From positions 158,405,461-158,469,460 of the forward strand of contig CM051460.1 in the NCBI GenBank assembly GCA_028095005.1: a DNA stretch of 64,000 nucleotides, read 5' to 3'. Below are positions 12,681 through 23,233 of this stretch, one piece after another (positions within the stretch are counted from its first letter, which is position 1; each line of letters starts with the position of its first letter). A program made the translations under genes and the position numbers. Origin of the DNA: Rhynchospora pubera (Eukaryota; Streptophyta; Magnoliopsida; Poales; Cyperaceae). The notes below the pieces were generated by a model that saw only the letters and a list, made by a program, of their open reading frames with translations, made no database searches and was not told the origin of the DNA.

Positions 12681-15600
12681 CTATTCAGACCCAACAGGGA
12701 ACCTGTCAAGTGCATTTTGTTTGCCATTGACATAAAACTCAACCACCGCCTTGGCTCGCTCATACTTATTGGGGTGGTAATTCAAATGCACAATCACAGG
12801 CTTCAATTTTTTGAGATTTGAATCTTTTCTTACTGTTTTAAAGAGCACCTTACTGTTCATAAAGAGATAAATATCCATGGTCCTTTTAGAAGCGTGTAGA
12901 CCTTCATATCCTGGATGAGAGGGGAAAAACAGCTCCTCGTTGAATACAGCTTGATCCCATGCTTTTTCTTTGGACAACCGGTCAGTAACCCGATCCAATA
13001 ACTCAATTGCAGGAACTGTTGGCCTTATGTAAAAGAATCCTGAATTATACACCCAAATTCTCATGGTGTGCGCGTATCTAGACCAACCCATGGCTGGTTC
13101 ATCAAATACATCATTATAGCCGTATGCTGTTGCATTGCTATGGCCATCACTCATTGACTCAACATCACTATCTCTATAGATATGGTCAAACGGGTTTTGG
13201 ATGTAGACTATATCCACATCCGACAGTAGTACACTATATCCCAATTGAAGAAATTCCCTAAGGATCCTAAATTTGAGACCCGAAACCTGATGATTGCCTC
13301 CTGTTTTTGCAACTGAGTCTATCCCTTCATCTGGGTCCCGCCGATAAACAGGCACATCCTTTTCTTTACACAACCTCTCTATGTTGTCATCCAATGCAAC
13401 AACTAGGTAATTCTTTATACCGACTTGCTTAATACTGGTGAACCAAAGTTCAAGCATGCTTTGCACATTCGAATTTGCAAGAGCAACTATAAGTTCATTG
13501 TTTATTGCAACTTGTTGAAGAATATTTCCTAATCTAGGGTTTACTGATTCATCAGAGATAACAACAGGATTTTTTCTGAAGCCCTTGACGGTGCCGAATG
13601 GACCTGCTTTGTAGAGAGCCTTGGCATTACCTTGGCCTGCAAGTTGAAGCTTCATGGAGAGGTCGCTGATTTGGCTGTTTAATTCTCTGTTTTTCACAGT
13701 TAGAATTGCAAGTTGAGATTCAAGGGTTTTGATTCGCTCGGTGGATGATGCACAAGAAGATGAAATGACCTACAATTGAAGGTTTAAATTATTAGTGACT
13801 CCAAGCATGACAGATAGAAGCAATATGTAGCTGAATGCAGGCTCATGCATACACTAACAGGGAGCAGCCTCACTTTATAAATAATTTGAATATAAGAAAA
13901 ATCAAGGACCTCAATGCAACAAATAATTTGGAAAATCAACCATATAAAATTTTTAAAGTGCTTCTTACAAAGTTGAAAGAATCAAAACAACACATGCATG
14001 CAAAGAGTGGGACTGGGAGACAATTTTTCAGTAAAAATTTAATGACTGAACTAAGACCACCTTCAAATCCTGAAATGATTGTACTGCTGCAATTAATAAG
14101 AATTAAATTCACCGTAGGGGGTACAATTTTAGCAGAAAAAAATAATAAGAATCAGAACAAATTATTCTCTTCTAGATTAAGACAATTAACCAACAGAGAC
14201 CATGTACAAACTAATTAAAACAATGATATGGCTAAACTGGGAAGAATAATGATACCAGTCTAGCAATAATATAATTGGAAAAAAAAAAACAAAACTTATA
14301 AATGCAATTTTAGTATGATAAAACAACTTCTTTTGATAAAAGAGACAACTCAAATTTGAGAAATGAGAAGAACAGAATTCCACGAGGTTCACAAATGCTA
14401 TACTAGGAGCTATACTGGCCAAAAGAGCAGATTCAGACGTAATAACAAAATACAAACTTATATAAAAAAAAAAGAACAATCAAGTTTTAAATATTCTTTT
14501 AATTATTTTTCAAAGTGTGGTCTGGTTAGTAACTCATTCAGGTCTCATCTGGTTGGATCTAATGAGATACAACTATATCCAGACTATGTATTCAGTTTGC
14601 AACTATCTCTAATAGTAATAGGTTGTGCCCATGCAGATCTGATGCTGGAAACTAAGCACATGCAAGAACCTTGGTGCCTCATGGATGGTCCAGGTCAGGG
14701 TCCCAAATTCTGGATTTCTGTATTCATCTTTTGGAAAATCAAGTTAGGAAGAATCAATATTTGCAGTTTACAGGGGAATAAAGAGTTACCTATGCACAGA
14801 AAGATTAGAGTTGTGCATTATGTGAAAGGGGGAAAACAGTTCTTCCAAAAAACAACATAATTTAATTGAAAAAACATTGTGGTTTTGGTTGCCTGCATTT
14901 CAGATATAGATTAGATACATACCCAGTGGGGTATTCAATACATATACAGTCAATGGGGGCTAAAAGAATTCTGAAATTATTTGTCAAATCTTCATATATA
15001 TTAAAGTAAAACATCATGAGAACTCTAAAATTAACCCCTTTTTCTAAAATATTTTTTATGGCCGACTCCCATACTCTTCTCGAGCAAAAATTTATATGAG
15101 TGACTCCATCCTTCAAAATCCTTTATCCGGCCTAGTACATTCCCATTCTATAATCTTATCTGCAACGTTTCCCAAACATACTTTGCTCTGTTAAGTCGGT
15201 TATGGGTAATTGGAAGAATTTAGGAGGTCACCAGAATATTTTGATTGGGCTGAATCCTACTCTTGGCTTTATGTGACAGCATTTAGCAACAGAAGTTTAG
15301 AGGTCAAAAGGCAGCAAACATTATTACTTTTGCAAGTTGAGAAAAGTCATAATTAATAAAATAGCCAGTTGTTTACTCCAAAGAAAAGAACAAAAGATGA
15401 GAGATAGCCAAATCCTCAGCCTACAAGATTCCAAATTTATATACAATACAAATTGCATGAATCAAGCAAAATTCATATACAAGGACAACAAAGAAGCAAT
15501 GACCATCACATACATCTTTTGTTAAAGGCAAAACAAGTATGATCAATAAGACTATACAAAAAGCAAACAGAACAAAAGGACATTTAGTAACAAATGCCCT

Positions 15601-15876
15601 CGAGAAAAGAGATATTAGCAAGTGTGCCCACTGGTACCTTGATGGAAAAGGACACAAATTTAGTTTTCTAAGGACCAATAAACACCAAACAAGAAAAGAA
15701 AATAACTTTTCCCAGAATGTGAACTCCAAATCAGCTTATTTCCGTTGGAAAAATGCGACAAAACATGATTTTTTTTTCACAAGTACAATTCGCAATTGGG
15801 TACAAGGACATGTTTACCTAAACAAAATTCTAATAGGAATAGTGGAATACAGATCAAATGCACTAACTTCACACAC

Positions 15877-15929
<53 letters not shown>

Positions 15930-16117
15930 TCGGAACACACCTGGCTTAATCGAGACGAATCACTGAAGGATCTAGACGATTTGACGAATCCATCGGGGTA
16001 GAGAAAGGCCAGTACGCACCCGATAAGAACTCCGACGACGACCGCGGCGGCGATTCTGGATCCACGCGAGTGCTGTCCGGCGACGCGCATCAGTGGGCCC
16101 TCTCGGCGCCCCGCCAT
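12681..16117 (-). CDS. RRA-like: RRA-type arabinosyltransferase (GT77), copy 1
   Basis: Two exons, 16117-15941 and 13769-12681, join in phase 0 to encode 421 residues, about the size of Arabidopsis RRA1-3. Residues 22-40 form a single hydrophobic signal anchor (AAAVVVGVLIGCVLAFLY), consistent with a type II Golgi membrane protein. Residues 60-105 are a stem likely to be coiled coil. The catalytic domain follows with AGPFGTVKG, then NYLVVALDDNIE, the nucleotide-sugar DxD motif DVD at 243-245 inside SVLLSDVDIVYIQNPF, and the RDSDVESMSDGH and MRIWVYNSGFFYIRP blocks. Known RRA proteins add the second arabinose to hydroxyproline-linked arabinans on extensins in the Golgi. The intron of 2.2 kb starts beside a GA microsatellite. 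Start chosen: ATG at 16117. Confidence 0.93.
15882..15926. repeat. GA microsatellite next to RRA copy 1 donor
   Basis: About 22 GA units lie just inside intron 1 of the first RRA gene, some 15 bases past its donor site. The matching place in copy 2 lacks the run, so it either expanded here or was lost there. Confidence 0.9.
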
Positions 16118-16329
16118 GGTTGAGCTTGTCTCCGACCAGCGATCGTCGGATCAAACGAGGAAGACGAAGGAGAAGTGAGAGAGAAGAGAATGGTCTATTT
16201 CATCGATTGAATTGAATGGGTGTGTAAATGAGATTTATTTATTAGCTTTAAATGTAACTTATGGCGAGGAAACGACAAAAGGTTGAAGGGAGAAAGAGAA
16301 GAGAAGAGAAGACCCCGCAGTCGAAAGAA

Positions 16330-17040
16330 AAGGTGCGCGGAGTTTATTTAGCGGTTATGAAACGGAAAGACTTTTTATTTATTTATTTGTAGCTGGAAAA
16401 TTAATTGTTTTTTTATTATTTTTTTTTCCTTTTTCATTGTTTTTAAAGTGAGGGTTCCATTTCCTCCTTTTCTTTCTGGGGTCGCCTAACGCCTTTCACA
16501 TTATTCATTATTGTCGTTCTGTGGATTTTTCGGATGGGAGATGGCTCAGATGGGTCACAAGAAAATTAATGTAACGGGAAGAGATTATGTTTTGTTCTAA
16601 AGAAAAATAACATAACTGAATGAGATTTTTTTTTTGACAAAATATGACATAAATTCTCCGAAATCTTCAAAATCTTAATCAAAATTAATTCTTGTTGTAG
16701 GAGGTTTCTTTTTGTTAAGTATATAATTTCCTTTCATTCATTTAAAATAGAAGAAATCATATTTTACAATCATAATTCAATCTCACAGGTAATTTCGAAT
16801 TATTAGCAATCTCCAAATAATGGAGATTGAAATGTGATTAAAATATGACGGTAAAAATATTTTTTTTACTTAAACTGTAATTAAAATTATAAAAAAATGT
16901 TTCATATTCCAAATTTTAAATTAGCAGAGATTTTTTCTTTTATAAAATTTTTGAAGTTATTTCTGATGGAAAAAAAGTTGCAAGAGTTATATTATATCCG
17001 ATTTTGTCCTTCTATTTAATTTTTTAATTTTCTCAAGAGA
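16330..17040. other. RRA copy 1 upstream region
   Basis: AT-rich DNA upstream of the first RRA gene, with no gene recognised. The proximal 200 bases (to about 16300) match the upstream region of copy 2, including GGCGAGGAAACGACAAAAGG. Farther out the two copies no longer align by eye. Confidence 0.6.
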
Positions 17041-17051
17041 AACTGAGAATC

Positions 17052-17206
17052 GAGAATCAGCTCTTGGTCTAGTGGCAAAGAGCAATACACTTTGACTCTT
17101 TGAGTGAAAGGTCGCAGGTTCGAAACCTGGCTAGGGGGTTTTTCATAGACATTTAATTTAAAAATAAGTTGGGTGACTTAAACCTCCAATTTATCTTAAA
17201 AAAAAA
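17052..17206 (+). mobile_element. tRNA-derived SINE with target duplication
   Basis: A box A-like TAGTGGCAAAG (17070-17080) and a consensus box B GGTTCGAAACC (17117-17127) form an internal RNA polymerase III promoter like that of a tRNA head. A unique tail of about 70 bp ends in an A-run of about 12. The flanks repeat AACTGAGAATC (17041-17051 and about 17208-17218). The element is therefore a SINE and not a working tRNA: no acceptor stem can be closed around the head. Confidence 0.85.
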
Positions 17207-17371
17207 AAACTGAGAATCAAAGTAGTCTAAGTAGAGGTGACGTACGTTTGCAATATGGACCGGCATTATTTGTAGCTCATTGCACTCTCTGGTTCTCAGC
17301 CTTCTTTTCTTTAAAGCCTACCGCAACAGATATTTCAATGGACTTGATATATATATATATTTTTCTTTTAT

Positions 17372-17884
17372 GGAGTAGCTTCAAGCCCGTCGGAGTAATG
17401 AACCGCGGATCTCACAACGGGTGTGAACCCGAAAAAGATAGGATCCGAAATGGAACAACGTGCCTCAAGCTGTCATGCAGGCGGCACGCTTGAAGCATAA
17501 GACAGATTTATCAAAATTTATTCGTGGACTAAATTTATACTGGATCAAGTCAAGTGCGTCACGTTGGAAATCGTACTCATTGTCTGATCATCGAGTTGAG
17601 TTTGACCTAAAATTCAAGATAAATTATTTATTCATTTATTAAATTAATAACACAATAAAGGGATTAAATGGAGGTTTTGTGACACCCATGACCCATACCT
17701 CTGCCAAAGTTGTTATTATATTAGATGTAACGTGAGCCGCTGAGTGCAGCATAGATTTCTAATCTTCTCTAAAATTAATGATTGATTAGATGATTCATTT
17801 TATGCATTATAATTGTGTGCTGGTTATAACTAAATCAACAAATGCGGAGGCTTGATGGTATATATATCTATATGGTAGGTAACT
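17372..17884. repeat. Distal flank of duplication copy 1
   Basis: About 500 bp that recurs at about 35349-35909, recognised by TCAAGCCCGTCGGA, ATAGGATCCGAAA, GAACAACGTGCCTCA, TACCTCTGCCAAAGTTGTTA and the closing GCTTGATGGTAT. It marks the far end of the duplicated unit. Confidence 0.9.
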
Positions 17885-17929
17885 TTTATAGAGATGAAGA
17901 TCGACTTAGTTTGATAGTTGTTCATTTGC

Positions 17930-20900
17930 AAAGTTAGACATTCTTTATGTTCTAAATTTTGCTTATCAGCGATAATGGAAGATAAACATAGTAAATTGAA
18001 TTTTGGTATCACAGTGGTATATGGTCCTACTGCTAGTAGTTTGAAAAGATTATTTTTTGAAGAGATTGTTGATTTGAGAAATTTGTGGGATGGACAATGG
18101 TTACTGTTCGGGGATTTTAATGTTTTAAGGTTTCGATATGAAAAAAAATGGGTCTAATTTCAATATCTCTGGGGCTTATAAATTTAATCAAATGATTTCA
18201 CAATTAGACTTGGTTGATTTACATCTATCGGGGAATAGATATACTTGGTCCAATATGAGAAGGTGCCCTATTTTTGCCAAACTAGACAGGTTTATGTGTT
18301 CAACTGATTTTGAGCTTAATTTTCCTGAGACAGTTGTGCAATCGCTTCCTAGATACAAATCTGATCATACTCCTCTGTTGCTTTCTACTGGTTCAGTTAG
18401 TGTTACTAATCAGCATAGATCTCGTTATGATAAGGCTTGGGGAGAAATAGAGGAGTTTAATCATTTGTTACCAAACTGGTGGTCTCACCTCAGTAGAAGA
18501 ACAGATTTAGCTAAAAATTGGAACAAGGGTATTAAAAGATTAAAAATGCATATGAAAGGATGGGCAAAAAACTATTATGGTGTTACTAATAGATTGAAAA
18601 AACAACATTTAGATAATGTGGATCTGCTAACAAAAATTCAAGAAGATAGACAATGGGATAGTGAAGAGTATAATAGTTACTTAGATAGTATACGATTTTT
18701 AGATGATATATATACTGCTGAACAAGCTCATTGGCAACATAGAGCTAAAATACAGTGGCTTTTACAAGGGGATAATAATTCTAGGTATTTTCATACTATC
18801 GCAAATCAGAGAAGAAAGAAAGCTATGATTTTGGGGATGAACATTGAGGGAGACTTTTGTAATGAGTTAGATAGGATTGAACAGCATGTATATGATTATT
18901 ACAAACTTCTCTTTGGTGTGCCAGGTGAAAAGTATGCCACTCTGGCCCCTGACTTTTGGCAGATAGATCAATTGGTCACTGATTTTGAAAACTGTTCCTT
19001 GGTGAAACCTTTCACTGAAGAGGAGATATATGCTGCACTCAAGAGCTCAGGGGCAGATAAATCCCCTGGGCCAGATGGTATTCCTTTTAGCTTTTACCAT
19101 AGATATTGGAATTTGATAAAAGAAGATATTATCTTAATGTTTGATGACTTTTATAATCATAGGTTGAGGTTGTCCAAACTAAATAAAGCCATGATCAGCT
19201 TGTTACCTAAAAAATTAGATGCTTTAGAGATCAAACAGTATAGACCTATAAGTCTTATTAATTGCATTTATAAATGGTTTACCAAAGTACTGACTACTAG
19301 ATTAGCGTTGGTTGTCAATAGATTGTTAGGGCCAGCTCAAGCAGCATTCTTGGAAGGTAGATATATCTTGGATAATGTAATTTGCGCTAGTGAGATTATT
19401 CACTCAACGAAAATTCAAAAACAGAAAGGTTTAGTCCTGAAAATTGATATGGAGAAAGCTTATGATAGGGTTAATTGGGATTTCCTTTGGGAAGTTTTAG
19501 ACTCTAGAGGGTTTGACAAAAAATGGATTAGGTGGATTCAAGAGATACTGTTATATGGTCAAGTTAGCATTAAAATGAATGGCAATCTAACAGATTTTTT
19601 CATGGTAAAAAGAGGATTGAAGCAAGGGGATCCAATTTCACCTCTCTTGTTCAATCTTGTAGCAGATTGTTTAAATCATATGTTAAAAAAAGGAAGAGAT
19701 ATTCAACTCATTAGGGGTTTAGGCCCAGCTATAGATGATGGTAATAAGTTGATTAATCTACATTATGCAGATGATACCATTATCTTTTGTGAGGCTGAGC
19801 AGGATGTGATGCAGGCTATTAAATGGACCTTCATAGGCTTTGAGGCGCTTTCAGGTATGAAGATCAATTACAATAAATCTGAGGTGTATCCAATTAATAT
19901 CAATTCAGATGAAGCCAGTAAGTTGGCTGAAATTTTTGGATGCCCAGTCACTTCTTTCCCTTTGACTTATTTGGGGATTCCAATTCATTGGAAGAAACCT
20001 AGAGTTAAAGATTGGGGCCATATTATAGATAAATTTCAGAAAAAGCTCCAAGGATGGAAGGGACAATTTTTATCATATGGAGGAAAGTTAACCCTTATTA
20101 ATAGTGTTCTTTCAGCTTTACCTATATATATGATGTCGATGTATGATATTCCAAAAAGTGTGCAAAAACAGTTAGATAGGATTAGATGTCAATTTCTTTG
20201 GCACACTGGAGATAAGAAAAAATATCATTTGGTCAGCTGGACTAACCTTTGTAGGCCTAAAGATCAAGGTGGGGTAGGTATTTTAAACCTCAAAGGGATG
20301 AATAAAGCTTTATTATGCAAATGGTGGTGGAAAATAAAAGATGGAAGTCAGAATGGTTGGTGGAAGGATATTCTTCTATATAAATATAGTACTTGCAAAA
20401 ATAGAAGTAAATGGTCTGTTTTCTGGAGACAATTAAAGGATTTGGAATCGATGTTTAACATCAATTTAGGATATCAATTAGGGAATGGCACAGAAATTCG
20501 ATTCTGGCTTGATAGATGGTGTGGGGACAATATTTTAAAAGTAGACTTTTATGATCTTTATAAAATTTGTTCTGATATTCATATTACAGTGGCAGAAGTC
20601 TTTAGAGGTAATCTGAATTTTCAAAGACAATTGTCAGATACTCAATTGGTTACTTTTAGAGATTTGCTTAGTGTCATTTCTAGATATTTTCCTTTAAATA
20701 ATATTCCAGATCAAATTCAGTGGCTTAGGACTAGTAATGGGAGGTATAATACACGATCTATGTATCTTTGGTTGGATGATAGGGGGAGTCCCTGACAATT
20801 ACACAAAGTTTATTTGGCGTTTGAAAATACCTTTGAAGATTAAAATGTTCTTGTGGATTGTTAGCAAAAGAAAGTTATTGACTAGAACAGTTTTGGCATC

Positions 20901-21390
20901 AAGAGGATGGCTTGGTGATTTAAAGTGTTGTTATTGTGAGGAACAAGAAAATATTGATCATGTATTTTTCTTGTGTTCCACTGTAAGGCAAATATGGGTA
21001 TGGTTTTTAAGACAATTTAGTGTACAACTGCCAAATAGATTAGAGGATTTGGTTTTGATAGAAAATGCAGTGGATTACCAGTATAAGAGGGCTTTTACAA
21101 TCTGGTGTAGTGCAATCCTATGGATAATCTGGATAACTAGAAACAAATCAACTTTTGATTCAAAACCATGCCCCACTGCGAGGAGCTTGGGTCTGACAAT
21201 TCATGAATTATTGATGCATTGGGCAGGATTGTGGTCCAATGATCTTAAAAAGACCGTGGAAGCTATTACTCCAATGCTGGAAGGGCTGCCTTTGCAATTG
21301 GAAGGAGTTGATGCGTATCAGTTGATGGTGACAGATGTTACACAGGCTGTGGAAGCGCAAGGAGGGTTACTTTCAGTAGTTAATGCATGA
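17930..21390 (+). pseudogene. LINE ORF2 remnant: endonuclease, reverse transcriptase, zf-RVT
   Basis: Three overlapping open pieces make up ORF2. The piece to 18157 holds the end of an exonuclease-endonuclease-phosphatase domain (GDFN near 18112). The piece 18138-20795 begins with the SDHTPLLL endonuclease motif and continues through reverse transcriptase with IDMEKAYDRVNW, GLKQGDPISPLLFNL and the YADD catalytic box at 19764-19775. The piece 20737-21390 is a zinc-binding RVT domain with CCYCEEQ and DHVFFLC. The two frame breaks coincide with an A8 run near 18141 and a G5 run near 20783. No RNase H domain is seen. The protein cannot be made whole as the sequence stands. Confidence 0.92.
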
Positions 21391-21541
21391 TATATGTGTT
21401 TGTTGGCTAAGTAGTTGGGTTGTAATGGATCTGGTTTGTGCTGTTTTTTCTATCTTTACTTGTCATAAAGGGTGGGGCTGGATGTTAGGGATTAGATGGT
21501 GCTTACTTCTTCTCTCTGTTTTGGATATTAGATAGCATTAG

Positions 21542-21573
21542 CGCACTGGTACCAAGTGTATGGTACCAGTGCG
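21542..21573 (+). other. Perfect hairpin in the LINE 3' UTR
   Basis: CGCACTGGTACC (21542-21553) is followed by an 8-base loop and its exact inverse GGTACCAGTGCG (21562-21573). It lies about 85 bases before the poly(A). Some LINEs need a 3' stem-loop for template recognition by their reverse transcriptase, so this is a candidate for that role. Confidence 0.85.
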
Positions 21574-23233
21574 GTTTAGCGGTGCTGTTTGAATGTTGTA
21601 GTTGTATTACTTTTGCTTCTTTGAAATGGAAGCGGTAGGCAGTAAGCCTACTAGTTTAAAAAAAAAAAAATAGTTGTTCATTTGATAATTTTGTCAGTTG
21701 TCGCATTTAAACGAGGTTAAAGATTAAAAAAAAAAATCTTTTTGTGTACATTTGAATTGTCCAGTCAATCAACTTGAATGATTTTTTTTTATCACTTAAT
21801 TGGTGACTTATCTCGACAATATACTCCTAAATCAATTCAAATAGAAAGAAAAAAAATAATTTAATGAATTTGTTGTTGGATAATTACAAGAAGGATCATT
21901 ATTTTTGCATCAGTGAAAACATTTAAAATTAAATGGTGCAATACAAAATATGTATTATATCACATATTTTATTTAAAAATGATGTGTGAATGATAACAAC
22001 AGTGGTGAAGACAGATCTTAGTCTTTTGATAATTGGAAAGTGATGTCTTTACACCATGATAAAAATAAAATCGATCATTAAGTAATACCTTCTCTTATAT
22101 CAAGAAAAAGAACAAGCAAATTATTTCTTTCTGCCACGATTTATAATCGGAGCTTCAAAAATAAGAATCCAATTTAATCGATGCATGGTTCAATCTCCTT
22201 AAATCTTCGTAATTCTCACTCACAAATAACACCGGAGTGCAGAACGGGATTGCACGGGATATGGGTCTATGAGATGGTTCCTCGTGGTGGATGCATTCTT
22301 CTTCGTTTAATTTCTTCTTTCGTTTTCTCGGTATTAAATTTCTTTATTCAGTATTTAAGTATCTATTATCGATTACTTGTTAAATTTTCCTGTATCGCTG
22401 ATCTCCAACAAGACGTTGTCTTGCTGCTTTTTAGCTGCTTATTGTCTTTTTTATTTAAGAAAAAAAGATTAATGTGTGGCTACCTTAGTGGCTGTTTTGG
22501 CAATCTTCGTCATTGTATATAGAAAGTTGCACACTTGCATTGTTACTTTGGTCATTAGTTATCGATTTTAGTCACTGTTTGTGATCTTCTTTCTTCATTG
22601 TTTAACTTTGAAGATCATTTTGTTTCAGAAATATAATATATTTAACAAGGACCTTTTCTGATTAGGAGTTTCGTGAATATCATTTCTCGTGTAATAGACA
22701 ACCTCATTTTGCAACAGACATGTCAAATATGTTGTCAAGTTGCATCAACAATTAAGATATAGTTCATTGCCATTCAATATATTCGGCCACGATTGCATCC
22801 ATATATAAGTGCCAGAATGTCACCTGTATTTATATCATCCGTGTGCTAGTTAATTCAAATCCGATTAACACGTGATGAGATGTCACAACAGCTTTTCCAA
22901 TCTATCCTGAATGAAAATTGATATCAGAGGCTTCAGAAGTATTCAACAGAATCGACCAATCATGTTAGCTGAGAGAAAGATATCTAAAGATCATGGAGGT
23001 GCATGTGACTGGTGTGTTCATCTTTGTTAAAAAAAAAATGTCAATGTAAGCTGATCTTGAGTAAAATATCCTCGTACAACAGAATATATTGTAGCAATAA
23101 TAAGTAAAAAACAAACTCTTTTGAATGTTCTCAGTGGATCAATACTCAAATCTAAAAACATAAATAAAATCAAGAACTTGCAACTATCCTTTCCAGCACA
23201 AAAAAATTAACTAATTTGCAAAACATCCCCAAT

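Larger units (their letters stand above)
9608..17884. repeat. Tandem segmental duplication, copy 1
   Basis: This interval is collinear with 17885-35909 once later insertions are removed. Both begin with TATAGAGA(C/T)GAAG followed by a TTAGTTTTGATAGTTGTTCA-like stretch, and both end with a segment containing GCTTGATGGTAT and then TATGGTAG. Each unit carries one RRA gene on the minus strand plus flanks. Homology is very high across the RRA exons and introns and weakens in the promoter-distal part (about 16390-17240 here). The head-to-tail junction is at about 17884. Confidence 0.9.
17929..21670 (+). mobile_element. 5'-truncated L1-type LINE with target duplication
   Basis: The element is flanked by the 14-bp direct repeat TAGTTGTTCATTTG (17915-17928 and 21671-21684) and ends in an A-run, the usual mark of target-primed reverse transcription. 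Copy 1 of the duplication carries the empty site near 9642. The 5' end is cut inside the endonuclease domain, so ORF1 and the first part of ORF2 are missing. It has the same orientation as the plus strand. Confidence 0.95.

Noticed and set aside
17052..17130. tRNA gene
   Set aside because: Box A and B are present, but no acceptor stem closes, and an A-tail with target duplication follows. It is the head of a SINE.
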